Below are positions 52,553 through 60,842 of a stretch of DNA of 64,000 nt, one piece after another. The DNA comes from Actinomadura latina NBRC 106108 (GTDB lineage: Bacteria; Actinomycetota; Actinomycetes; Streptosporangiales; Streptosporangiaceae). The notes under the pieces are model-generated. The model was given only the letters and a program-made list of their open reading frames with translations, did no database searches and was not told the origin of the DNA. The stretch is taken from the NCBI RefSeq assembly GCF_001552195.1, contig NZ_BCQS01000040.1, positions 1 to 64,000 of the forward strand, in the 5' to 3' direction. Positions within the stretch are counted from its first letter, which is position 1. Each line of letters opens with the position of its first letter. Made by a program: the position numbers and the translations under genes.

Positions 52553-52572
52553 TGTCAGATTGTCAATTGTCA
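52553..52572 (+). promoter_or_regulatory. Three TGTCA direct repeats upstream of the I36/export operon
   Basis: TGTCA at 52553, 52561 and 52568 (7-8 bp period), ending 28 bp before the ATG at 52601. Winged-helix activators of the OmpR/SARP type bind short direct repeats; the adjacent regulator at 51817 is such a protein. Confidence 0.45.
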
Positions 52573-52600
52573 GAGCAGGTCGGTCAGGAAAGGGATCGCA

Positions 52601-53014
52601 ATGTCACTGAGAAGGCTGGGCATGGCCTCCGGCGCCGCGGTTGGCATCACCGTCGCGCTCGGAATCAAGACCTCGACCGCGCACGCCGCCCCGAACTACG
52701 ACTGTGACCGCGGCGAAGTCTGCCTCTTCGAGAACAACAACTACAACGAGAACAACACCAACCACGTCTACCAGTGGACGGGCAGCGACGGCGACTACAC
52801 GAACAACGTCTGGTACAACAGCACCGACGGCCTCGACAACGAGGCGAGTTCCGTCAAGAACAACGGTGGCGGGAGCTACAACGTCACCCTCTACCAGCAC
52901 ACCAGCGGCGGCGGCGCCAACACGACGTACGCGCCCGGAACATCGGACCCTTCCCTGTCGAACAACAACATCGGGGACAACCGGGCGAGCTCTCACTACT
53001 GGACTCATGTCTAG
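52601..53014 (+). CDS. Secreted peptidase inhibitor family I36 / crystallin-like protein
   Basis: 137 residues. Sec signal peptide (MSLRRLGMASGAAVGITVAL, cleavage near AHA-AP at ~residue 30). The mature part begins with a Cys pair (YDCDRGEVCLFENNNYN) and is Asn/Gly/Tyr-rich, the pattern of actinomycete I36 (SMPI-type) inhibitors and related beta-gamma-crystallin folds. Role may be protease inhibition or a structural extracellular protein. It overlaps the lipoprotein gene by 8 bp, so it belongs to the operon. Confidence 0.82.
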   Translation: MSLRRLGMASGAAVGITVALGIKTSTAHAAPNYDCDRGEVCLFENNNYNENNTNHVYQWTGSDGDYTNNVWYNSTDGLDNEASSVKNNGGGSYNVTLYQHTSGGGANTTYAPGTSDPSLSNNNIGDNRASSHYWTHV

Positions 53015-53942
53015 CACGACCGGGGTGCGGGGCCGCGGGCGGCAGGCGCTGCGTGCGGCCCTCGCGCCGGCTGTGCTGCTGGCGTCCGTGACTCTGGCGG
53101 GCTGCGCGGCCGGAGGCGGCGGAACGGCCGGCGGCGAGCCCGCCATCGGCCCGCCCCCGGTCGTCCGGGACGGGACGCAGATCAAGCTTCCGCTCGATGC
53201 CTACATCCCCGGAGAGGGAATTCTCGGCAAGGCGAACGACCTCCTGCTGCGGGACTGCGTGCGGCGGTACGGCTTCTCGCTCGGAACCGCTGCTCAGCCG
53301 AAACCGCGGCCCAGGAACGAACGGCGCTATGGAATCGTCGACGCGGAGCTGGCGGCTCGGGAAGGTTATGGCTCGCCGCCGGAACTGAAGGCGGGCGCGG
53401 CCGGTCAGCAGCGGCAACTCGCCGTCTCGAATCCTCCTCCCACCGAGGTCCTCTACGGCCGTGCGAGTGATTCTCCGCGACAGAAGATCCGGAACTATGC
53501 GGGGAAGCCCGTGTCGGACGGCGGATGCGTCGGCGAGGTGCGGGCGCGGCTCTTTTCGGGCGCTCCCGCCCACGCGGACATCAAGCTCGGAGAGAGGCTC
53601 GCCAATCAGGCTCACGCCCAGGCCGAACACGACAGCAGGGTCACCAAGGTGTGGGCGCTGTGGAGCAATTGCATGTCCAAGTCGGGTTATTCGTACAAGA
53701 CCCCCTGGGACGCGCACGACGATCCGCGGTGGCAGGGCGATTCGGCGAGCCCACGTGAAATCCGCACCGCCCGAGCGGATATCGCCTGCCGGAACGAGAC
53801 CAATATGGTGGGCATCTGGATGGCCGTGGAGTCGGCCTACCAGCGCCGGCTCCTGGAGACGAACTCCTTGGCCCTCGCGGAGACCAGGAAGCTCCTCGAC
53901 ACGCTGCAGCGCAACGTGGCCGACGTGATGGCGGGCCGATGA
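53007..53942 (+). CDS. Lipoprotein of unknown function
   Basis: 311 residues from ATG 53007. Signal with lipobox LAGC (LLASVTLAGCAAG), then a Gly-rich linker. The mature protein has four to five cysteines (LLLRDC, GGCVGEV, WSNCMSKSGYSY, IACRNE) that may form disulfides. No catalytic motif recognised. Similar lipoproteins occur next to peptidoglycan-binding fusion-protein/MacB transporters in actinomycetes (recollection). Overlaps the next gene by 4 bp. Confidence 0.82.
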   Translation: MSSTTGVRGRGRQALRAALAPAVLLASVTLAGCAAGGGGTAGGEPAIGPPPVVRDGTQIKLPLDAYIPGEGILGKANDLLLRDCVRRYGFSLGTAAQPKPRPRNERRYGIVDAELAAREGYGSPPELKAGAAGQQRQLAVSNPPPTEVLYGRASDSPRQKIRNYAGKPVSDGGCVGEVRARLFSGAPAHADIKLGERLANQAHAQAEHDSRVTKVWALWSNCMSKSGYSYKTPWDAHDDPRWQGDSASPREIRTARADIACRNETNMVGIWMAVESAYQRRLLETNSLALAETRKLLDTLQRNVADVMAGR

Positions 53943-55207
53943 AGACGGCACCCGATCCCGCGCGCCGGCGTCGGGCGCTCGCCGGGCTGGTCGCCGGCGC
54001 AGTGGTGCTGGCGGTGGCGGGGTCGGGTGCCTCGACGCTGGTCAAGTCGCCGCAGCAGGTTGCGGCGGAGGCGGAGCCGCCGGTCGCCTCGGTGCTCTCG
54101 GCACTCGTGGAACGGCGGGTGCTGCGCGAGACGGTCGTCCTGCGCGGCACCGTCGCCCCCGGCAAGACGATCAAAGTGCCCGCACCCGAGGTCGATGCGG
54201 GCAGAGCCGTGATCACACGAGCCGCGGTGCGGAAGGGGCAGCGGATCCACGCGGGCAGCGTCGTGGCCGAGGTCTCGGGGCGCCCGGTCATCGCGCTGCC
54301 GGGCCGGATCCCCCCGTATCGCGACGTCAAGCAGGGCGCGAAGGGGCCTGACGTCCGCCAGTTGCGGTCGGCGCTGAGTGATCTCGGCTATCGGGTCGGT
54401 GACCGGTCCGGGGTCTTCGGGGCGTCGGCCGCGGCGGCGGTGAAGCGGCTCTACTCCGACAGGGGCTACGACCCGCCCACGGACGTGAAGGCGCCGGCGG
54501 ACGCTCCTCCCGACCGTCCCGGGGACGGCACCGAAGAGGAGGACCGAGGACGACGGTCCGAGCCGGAGAGGCGGGCGTACCTGAGCGCGGGTGAGGTGCT
54601 GTTCATTCCGAAGTTCCCGACCCGCGTGGTGGACGTGAAGGCGCACTTGGGGGATCCGGCGAAGGGGACGATCCTCGAACTGTCCGCCGAAGACCTCGTG
54701 GCGCGCGGCTCGTTGTCGGCCGCCGACCATGAACTGGTCAAAGCCGGGATGCGGGTGACCGTCCTCGCCGAAGAGACCGGTGCGAAGGCCACGGGCAGGG
54801 TCACGTCGATCGGCGGGTTCGCCGGCAGCGGGGGCGCCGGTGAGGACAGCGGAGACGGCGGAGGCGGCGAGGACGGCGGAGGCGGCGAGGACGGCGCCGA
54901 ACGCGCAGTCCAGCCGGGGTACCCGATCGAGGTCAGGGGGGTCAAGCCGCTGCCGCAGCGGTTCACGGGGCGCGACGTCCGGTTGACGATCGAGACGGCG
55001 TCGACCGGCGGGCCGGTGCTGGTGGTGCCCTCATCGGCGATCTACGCGAGCGCGGACCAGTCGACGCAGGTGATCAAACTGCTGGCCGACGGGCGGCGGG
55101 AACGGGTCTCGGTGCGCACCGGGGCCGCCGGGGGCGGGTTCGTGGAGGTGGCGCCGACCGGATCCGCCCGGTTGGCGCCGGACGACCGCGTGGTGGTTGG
55201 CAAGTGA
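53939..55207 (+). CDS. Membrane fusion protein with peptidoglycan-binding domain
   Basis: 422 residues; ATGA overlap. N-terminal membrane anchor (LAGLVAGAVVLAVAGSGAS), an HlyD-like barrel start (VVLRGTVAPGKTIKVPAP), then a PG_binding_1 domain (GAKGPDVRQLRSALSDLGYR) and a C-terminal barrel. Two charged low-complexity insertions: an Asp/Arg-rich one near 54500-54570 and a Gly/Glu/Asp-rich one near 54835-54900. In Gram-positives such proteins link an ABC exporter to the cell wall. Confidence 0.88.
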   Translation: MKTAPDPARRRRALAGLVAGAVVLAVAGSGASTLVKSPQQVAAEAEPPVASVLSALVERRVLRETVVLRGTVAPGKTIKVPAPEVDAGRAVITRAAVRKGQRIHAGSVVAEVSGRPVIALPGRIPPYRDVKQGAKGPDVRQLRSALSDLGYRVGDRSGVFGASAAAAVKRLYSDRGYDPPTDVKAPADAPPDRPGDGTEEEDRGRRSEPERRAYLSAGEVLFIPKFPTRVVDVKAHLGDPAKGTILELSAEDLVARGSLSAADHELVKAGMRVTVLAEETGAKATGRVTSIGGFAGSGGAGEDSGDGGGGEDGGGGEDGAERAVQPGYPIEVRGVKPLPQRFTGRDVRLTIETASTGGPVLVVPSSAIYASADQSTQVIKLLADGRRERVSVRTGAAGGGFVEVAPTGSARLAPDDRVVVGK

Positions 55208-55974
55208 CGTCGGCCGAGCCTCCGGAGAGCACCGAGCCCGCCCCGGTCATCGAGGTCGCCCCGGTCATCGAGTTCGCCGGGGTCGGGAAACGGTATCCGG
55301 GCCCGCCGCCGGTCACCGCGTTGCATCCCGCGGACCTGGTGATCCGGCGAGGCGAGTACTCGGCGGTCCTCGGGCCGTCGGGGGCGGGCAAGTCGACGTT
55401 CCTGAACGTCACCGGCCTGCTGGACCGGCCGAGTGAGGGCGTGTACAGGCTGGACGGGATCGACACGGCAGCCTTGAGCGAACGAGATCGCACGGCGCTG
55501 CGCGGGCGGCGGATCGGGTTCGTCTTTCAGTCCTTCCATCTGCTGCCGCACCGCTCGGCCCTGGAGAACGTGATGCTGTCGATGCTCTACACCGGTGTGC
55601 CGCGCGGCAAGAGGCGCGCACGGGCCGCCGCGACGTTGGACCGGGTGGGCCTGGCGCGGCGGGCGCAGGCGCCGGCCGGCGTGTTGTCGGGCGGTGAACG
55701 CCAGCGGGTGGCGATCGCACGGGCTCTGGTCAACCGGCCGAGCCTGCTGCTGTGCGACGAACCGACCGGCAATCTCGACACCGCGACGGCGGGCACGGTG
55801 CTGGAGCTGATCGGCGAACTGCACGCGGACGGCTTCACGGTGGTGGTGGTCACGCACGATCCGGGTGTGGCCGCGGACGCCCAGCGGGCGGTGGTGATCC
55901 GGGACGGCGTGCTCGCCGAGGCGGACCCGCGGACTCTGGCTTCGGGCGTCGCGCAGGTGGGTGAGGGCGGATGA
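55204..55974 (+). CDS. MacB/LolD-type ABC transporter ATPase
   Basis: 256 residues; GTG overlap. Walker A GPSGAGKST, FVFQSFHLLPHRSALENVML, signature LSGGERQRVAIARAL, Walker B LLLCDEPTGNLD, all LolD/MacB-class. Works with the FtsX-like permease that follows and the fusion protein before it. Confidence 0.93.
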   Translation: MTSAEPPESTEPAPVIEVAPVIEFAGVGKRYPGPPPVTALHPADLVIRRGEYSAVLGPSGAGKSTFLNVTGLLDRPSEGVYRLDGIDTAALSERDRTALRGRRIGFVFQSFHLLPHRSALENVMLSMLYTGVPRGKRRARAAATLDRVGLARRAQAPAGVLSGGERQRVAIARALVNRPSLLLCDEPTGNLDTATAGTVLELIGELHADGFTVVVVTHDPGVAADAQRAVVIRDGVLAEADPRTLASGVAQVGEGG

Positions 55975-57221
55975 GGCCGGGGCGCCGGCACCGGAAGGCG
56001 GTGCGGCCGACCCGGCTGGCGGTCCGGGACGCCGCGGACGAGGCGGTGGCGGCGATCCTGGCCCGTCCGGCGCGGGCCGCGTTGACGGTGCTGGGGACGG
56101 TGCTGGGAGTGGCGGCGTTCGTCGCGGTGCTCGGGTTGACGGCGACCACGTCCGGGCAGATCTCCAAGCGCTTCACCGCCCTGGCGGCCACCGAGGTGGT
56201 CGTGGAGGACGCTCCGGCCGACCCGGCACTGGCCGACCCCGCGTTCCCGCCCGGCACCGAGTCGCGGCTGACCGGGCTGAACGGTGTACTGGCGGCGGGC
56301 GTCCACTGGCAGGCCACGCTCGGGTCGAAGACCGAGATCAGCGCGCGGCCTCCCTCGATCCGGCGTGAGCCCGGCGAATCCCTCACCGTGGTCGCCGCCT
56401 CGCCCGGCTACCTGGAGGCGATCCACGCGACGGTCGGCGCCGGCCGCCTGTACGACGCGTTCCACCAGAAGGAGCGGCAGCGTGTCGCCCTCCTGGGGAA
56501 GGCCGCCGCGCACCGGCTGGGGATCGTCCGGCTCGACCACCAGCCGGCGGTCTTCATCGGCGACACGGGCCTGACCGTGATCGGCATCATCGAGGACGTC
56601 CGGCGCCAGCCCGAGACTCTCCTGTCGGTGCTCGTGCCGTCCGCGACGGCGACCACCCTGTGGGGTGAGCCGGGGAGCCGGGAAGGGCAGCCGCCCAAGG
56701 TGCTCATCGAGACCCGGCTCGGCGCGGCCCAGCTGATCGGCGACCAGGCCGCCCTGGCCATCCGGCCGGATCAGCCGGGACGGTTCAAGGTGACCGTCCC
56801 GCCCGACCCGAAACAGCTCAGGGAACAGGTCGACACCGACCTCGGCGGCCTTTTCCTGGCACTCGCCGGAATCTGCCTCGTCATCGGAGCGGTCGGCATT
56901 GCCAACACCACCCTTGTGGCCGTCCTCGAACGAACAGCGGAAATCGGGTTACGCCGATCCCTCGGCGCTCGCGGACGCCATGTCGCGGCCCAGTTCCTGT
57001 CCGAATCGGCTGCTCTCGGACTGCTCGGCGGGCTCATCGGGACCTGCGCCGGAGTTGCCACGGTAGTGGCAGTCGCCATCGCCCGGCAATGGACTCCCGT
57101 CCTCGAGCCGTTGACCGTTCTGCCCGCCCCCTTCGTCGGGGCCGCCACGGGCCTGCTCGCGGGGCTCTACCCGGCCTGGCGCGCCTCCAAGATCGAGCCG
57201 GCCGAAGCACTCCGCCGCTGA
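55971..57221 (+). CDS. MacB/FtsX-type ABC permease
   Basis: 416 residues; ATGA overlap. First membrane helix near residue 45, a large extracellular MacB_PCD domain, then three helices with FtsX motifs (ERTAEIGLRRSLGARGRHV, AGLYPAWRASKIEPAEALRR at the end). MacB-type transporters move peptides, lipoproteins or antibiotics out of the cell by a mechanotransmission mechanism. Confidence 0.92.
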   Translation: MRPGRRHRKAVRPTRLAVRDAADEAVAAILARPARAALTVLGTVLGVAAFVAVLGLTATTSGQISKRFTALAATEVVVEDAPADPALADPAFPPGTESRLTGLNGVLAAGVHWQATLGSKTEISARPPSIRREPGESLTVVAASPGYLEAIHATVGAGRLYDAFHQKERQRVALLGKAAAHRLGIVRLDHQPAVFIGDTGLTVIGIIEDVRRQPETLLSVLVPSATATTLWGEPGSREGQPPKVLIETRLGAAQLIGDQAALAIRPDQPGRFKVTVPPDPKQLREQVDTDLGGLFLALAGICLVIGAVGIANTTLVAVLERTAEIGLRRSLGARGRHVAAQFLSESAALGLLGGLIGTCAGVATVVAVAIARQWTPVLEPLTVLPAPFVGAATGLLAGLYPAWRASKIEPAEALRR

Positions 57222-57334
57222 GGGCGATCGATTATCCCGGGCCTGCGCATTTATTCAATACATTACCCCGTGCCCATGGCAGATTCATTGGTGAACGTGA
57301 TCGCAGTCTGTTTTCTGGTGACCGGGAGGTGGAG

Positions 57335-58879
57335 ATGACGGTGACCTTTCTGTCCCGACAGGGGCAGGTCACGTGGAGCCGTGATCAAATAGAAGATATG
57401 TCTGCCGAGCTGGCATCTCGCCTGATAGCGCGGCATGGCGAATCCGATTTCCTCGTCGCGGTGGTCGGGGATACTTCGCCGGAGAGTGCGGTTCTCGCTC
57501 GGGCGGCACTCGTCGCCGGAATCCAGATCACCTTTCTCGGCATGGCCGGCCACTCGCCGGGAATGATGGCCTCGCTGCGCGACCGACTGGATCGGCTCCA
57601 GCCGGATATCATCGTCGGCCCGGGTCAGGAAATACGCGGCCTCGCCGCCGGGGCGCAGCGAGTCGCCATCGAGGATCTGCTCGATCCGCCCCTGCGGGAG
57701 CGTTCTCGCCGAGGTGCCCACGACGGTTTCGAGCCGGCGCGGTTCAGGCTGGTGCAGTTCACGAGCGGAACGACCGGCCACCCGAGTCCCGTCACGATCT
57801 CCCGCGACGCGCTCGAGGCCAACCTCAAGGCGCTGCGCCGCCGGTTCCAGGCGTCGGCCGACGACTCGATCTTCTCGTGGCTGCCGCTGAACCACGACAT
57901 GGGCCTCGTCGGCACCGTGCTGCTTTCCGACCATCTCTCGTGCCGTCTCACCTTCTGCGCACCGAGTACGTTCCTGGCGCATCCCAGCATGTGGGAGCAG
58001 TGGCTCACGGAGGCGCGGCCGACCTCCATTCCCGCGCCCAACAGCGGGTGGTCGCTCCTCTCCTACCGGGCGGGCGGACGCGACCGGCGGGCCATGCGCC
58101 GCGCCCTGGAATCGATGCGGGTGGCCATCATCGGCGCGGAGCCCGTGGATCCGGTCCTCTGCGAGCGCCTGGTGGAGGGGCCGGCGCGGCTGCTGCCCGC
58201 CGGCAGCCTCGTCCCGGCGTACGGGCTGGCAGAGGCGACCCTGGCGGTGAGCGCCGAGCCCCCCGGCACCGCACCCGTCATCGTCGACGTCCCGGGAACG
58301 GACGAATCGAGCCGGGACTCCCGGGTGGTCTCTGCGGGCATTCCCCTGGAAGGCCTGTCGGTGAGCATCCGCGACGGCGATCGGGAACTCGGAGATCTCG
58401 AGATCGGTGAGATAACCGTGCGCGGCGCATCCCTTGCGGACGAATACCGGGCCGAGCCTGGAGGCCTCGCGACCGGGGACGAGGGTTTCACGATGGGGTC
58501 CCGCCTGTTCGTCACGGGCCGGCGAAAGGACCTCATCAAAGTTCACGGCCGCCGTGTCTTCCCTCACGAGATCGAGCGCGCCGCCGAGGCGTCCGGCCTG
58601 GTCCGGCGCGGCCGGACGGTCGCCTTCTCGATCCCGTCCCCGCCGCCGGAGCGGTCGGTCCTGCTCGTCGAGCCCGCCGGCGGCGCACGATCACACCACC
58701 GGGAAATGGAGGATCGGTTGAGGAGCCTCGTGCTCCAATGCCTGGGCGTACGACTCGACATCATCAGCGTTGTAGAACCGGGCTCCATTCCCAAAACGAC
58801 ATCCGGCAAGCTGAAGAGAAACGATGCCCGATCGCACTTCCTGGCCGGCGAAACCAACGTTGCGAGGTCCCGATGCTGA
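57335..58879 (+). CDS. Acyl-AMP ligase, FAAL-like
   Basis: 514 residues from ATG 57335 (GGGAGGTGGAG). ATP loop VQFTSGTTGHPSPVTIS (the usual Lys after Pro is Ser), FAAL-type NHDMGLVG, AYGLAEATL, and C-terminal IPKTTSGKLKRND with the adenylation lysine. FAALs make acyl-AMP and load carrier proteins rather than CoA; the ACP gene overlaps the end of this one. Slightly shorter than the usual ~580 residues. Equivalent to MbtM in the mycobactin acylation trio. Confidence 0.88.
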   Translation: MTVTFLSRQGQVTWSRDQIEDMSAELASRLIARHGESDFLVAVVGDTSPESAVLARAALVAGIQITFLGMAGHSPGMMASLRDRLDRLQPDIIVGPGQEIRGLAAGAQRVAIEDLLDPPLRERSRRGAHDGFEPARFRLVQFTSGTTGHPSPVTISRDALEANLKALRRRFQASADDSIFSWLPLNHDMGLVGTVLLSDHLSCRLTFCAPSTFLAHPSMWEQWLTEARPTSIPAPNSGWSLLSYRAGGRDRRAMRRALESMRVAIIGAEPVDPVLCERLVEGPARLLPAGSLVPAYGLAEATLAVSAEPPGTAPVIVDVPGTDESSRDSRVVSAGIPLEGLSVSIRDGDRELGDLEIGEITVRGASLADEYRAEPGGLATGDEGFTMGSRLFVTGRRKDLIKVHGRRVFPHEIERAAEASGLVRRGRTVAFSIPSPPPERSVLLVEPAGGARSHHREMEDRLRSLVLQCLGVRLDIISVVEPGSIPKTTSGKLKRNDARSHFLAGETNVARSRC

Positions 58880-59118
58880 CCCGAGTCCGCCTCATGGAGG
58901 TCATCTCCGAACTGATCGACCACCCCCTCGACGAGCAGAGCCGCTCGCTGCCCTGGCCGGAACTCGGTGTCGACTCGGTCAACGCCACGGAGCTCCTCAT
59001 CCATCTGGAGGAGGCACTCCCCACGGTGGATGCGCGAGGAATCGAGGCGGCGCTCTATCTGTCCAGTACTCCGAATGAACTGGCTGCTCGCCTGGCCGAG
59101 CTGGGTAGGGCCCAATGA
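58873..59118 (+). CDS. Acyl carrier protein
   Basis: 81 residues; overlaps the ligase stop by 7 bp and the GNAT ATG by 4 bp. Pantetheine site in LGVDSVNATELL (DSV), flanked by four expected helices. Predicted to accept the acyl group from the FAAL-like ligase and hand it to the GNAT. Equivalent to MbtL. Confidence 0.9.
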   Translation: MLTRVRLMEVISELIDHPLDEQSRSLPWPELGVDSVNATELLIHLEEALPTVDARGIEAALYLSSTPNELAARLAELGRAQ

Positions 59119-59792
59119 CACATGACCTTTCGCGATCGGGAATGCTGGCCCGGCAGATCACCTTCCGCGGGAAGAGGGTGGTTCTCCGGCCGGTCGAGCC
59201 GACCGACTACGACTTCATCCTCCAGCTGTCGACGAGCTCAAGCATCACCTATCGATGGCGTACGCGCGGCACCACGCCGAGCCCACCGGACTTCCAGGTG
59301 ATGTTGTGGCGCGGGGTGTTGTGCCAGTTCCTGATCGAGCGGTCGAGCGACGGAGAACCACTCGGCCTCATCAGCGCCTACAACGCCGACTTCCGCAATC
59401 AGACGACCTATCTCGCGATACTCATGCGGGACCATCACGGCGGGGCGATCTGGACCTTCGACGCCATCGCGCTCTTCCTCAATTACCTTTTTGCGAACTT
59501 CAACCTCCGGAAGATCTACGCCGAGACGTCCGAACTGAGCTCCTGGACGTTCGCCAGCGGTGCCGGGCGCTACTTCGAGGTCGAGGGCACGCTGCGCGAG
59601 CACGAATACTATGGCGGCCGCTACTGGGACACGTATGTCCTCGCCTTCTGGCGGCACGACTGTGAGGCGCTGCTCGAAAAGCTCCTGCCGACCATCATCG
59701 CGGGTTCCCCGGCCGACGGCCGCCCCGCTCCATCGCCCGCCGGGCCTCCCCAGGACCCGAGACCTCCCGAGGACCGCACCGAGGCGTCCTGA
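59115..59792 (+). CDS. GNAT-family N-acyltransferase (possible acyl-ACP-dependent)
   Basis: 225 residues. GNAT fold: VVLRPVEPTDYDFILQL, central FRNQTTYLAILMRDHHGG (pyrophosphate-loop position R-x3-GG), FNLRKIYAETSELSS. The last ~35 residues are Pro-rich and probably disordered. Translational overlap with ACP and ligase implies an acyl-ACP donor, as for MbtK or HlyC-type GNATs. The amine acceptor (peptide, lysine or small molecule) is unknown. Confidence 0.88.
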   Translation: MTHDLSRSGMLARQITFRGKRVVLRPVEPTDYDFILQLSTSSSITYRWRTRGTTPSPPDFQVMLWRGVLCQFLIERSSDGEPLGLISAYNADFRNQTTYLAILMRDHHGGAIWTFDAIALFLNYLFANFNLRKIYAETSELSSWTFASGAGRYFEVEGTLREHEYYGGRYWDTYVLAFWRHDCEALLEKLLPTIIAGSPADGRPAPSPAGPPQDPRPPEDRTEAS

Positions 59793-59850
59793 AGGTGGCG
59801 GCGCGAGACACTTCCTGCCCCGTCGGTCCACGGCCGACTCAGGTCAGGCG

Positions 59851-59883
59851 GCCGTAGTCTCCGGGCGGACCGGAGACTACGGC
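59851..59883. terminator. 14-bp perfect hairpin terminator between convergent genes
   Basis: GCCGTAGTCTCCGG pairs with CCGGAGACTACGGC, loop GCGGA. It ends the plus-strand operon and overlaps the stop codon of the minus-strand remnant at 59877. Confidence 0.85.
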
Positions 59884-60318
59884 AGGTGGTCGGTGCCGCC
59901 ACCGGGGGCGGCGCGGGCCGGGCCCGTCCGGTAGGCGATGACGACGAGTTGCGCCCGGTCGCGGGCCTCCAACTTCGTCATGGCGCGCTGCACGTGAGGG
60001 CGGACGGTGAAGGGGCTGAGGAAGATCCGCTCGGCGATCTCCTGGTCGGAGAGGCCGGTCGCGACCAGGGCCACCATCTCGCGTTCGCGCGGGCTGAGCG
60101 CGGCGAGCCTCTCGGGGTGATGCGGCGGGGGACAGGGAGTGTCGCCGGCGGCGATCGTACGCACGGCGCGCGGCCGCGTCCCCGGACTGGCGCAGCAGGC
60201 CGACCGTGGCCCGCAGGTCGTCGAGCGCAGTGCCGGCGGTCTCGATGAGTTCCCCGAGGCTCTTACGGGTCTGCTCCGGGCGGGAGTCGAGGAGGTGCGC
60301 GGCGACCGCGGCTGGATT
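59877..60318 (-). pseudogene. Decayed two-component system: histidine kinase DHp fragment joined to a NarL-type HTH
   Basis: On the minus strand, ~60318-60181 translates as AAVAAHLLDSRPEQ, then LGELIETAGTALDDLRATVG, the end of a HisKA_3 dimerisation domain. A different frame from ~60180 to 59877 gives VRTIAAGD followed by a complete LuxR-type HTH (LSPREREMVALVATGLSDQE, FTVRPHVQRAMTKLEARDRA). The kinase ATPase domain and the receiver are missing, so one deletion fused the two genes out of frame. The HTH piece may still be expressed. Confidence 0.7.
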
Positions 60319-60352
60319 TGTGGCGGGTGTGGGATCAGAGCGGGGTCGGCGG

Positions 60353-60766
60353 TCACTGGAACAGAAGGATGCTGATCATGATCACGAACGTCAGCGCCGT
60401 GAGGGGAACGAGAGTGAAGATCGCGAGTTGGAGCAGGCAGCCCCGCTGCTTCACCGTGCCGGGAGCTCCGATGCGCCCTGCGAGGTACAGGGCGGCTGGG
60501 CCACGGTACTCCAGCTCAGATGGCTGCTCAGGGGTGAGGACCGTGGCGGCGACGCCGATCTGACCACTTCCCTGCGACACGGCAACGTGCACTGGCTTGT
60601 CCGCCGGGATTTCGAAGGCCGCCCTTCCCCAACCCTGGTGGTAGTGGGCATCGTCGATACTGACGGTGATGCCAGCCTTGGCGACCACTCCGCGGCGCGT
60701 GTGGAGTTGCAGGATCCGCGTGGGGCCGTCGTGGTCGCCGGGGTAAGGGATGGGTGTCTCGCTCAT
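60353..60766 (-). CDS. Small membrane-anchored protein of unknown function
   Basis: 137 residues from ATG 60766. A soluble N-terminal ~105 residues (beta-rich, with HYHQGWGRAAFEIPADKPVH) and one C-terminal hydrophobic helix of ~22 residues (LAIFTLVPLTALTFVIMIS). No family recognised. Topology suggests a tail-anchored or N-out single-pass protein. Lies 76 bp after the methyltransferase on the same strand. Confidence 0.65.
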   Translation of the reverse strand: MSETPIPYPGDHDGPTRILQLHTRRGVVAKAGITVSIDDAHYHQGWGRAAFEIPADKPVHVAVSQGSGQIGVAATVLTPEQPSELEYRGPAALYLAGRIGAPGTVKQRGCLLQLAIFTLVPLTALTFVIMISILLFQ

Positions 60767-60842
60767 GCTTGCCTTGGCTACCACAGGGCTCTGCTGCCGA
60801 ACCACCCTGTGCGCCACCATCGGCACACTCCGCCTGGTGCCG

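Noticed and set aside
52641..53006. In-frame upstream extension of the lipoprotein gene
   Set aside because: It runs through the I36 gene in a Thr/Ser-rich shadow frame; a proper lipoprotein signal starts at ATG 53007.
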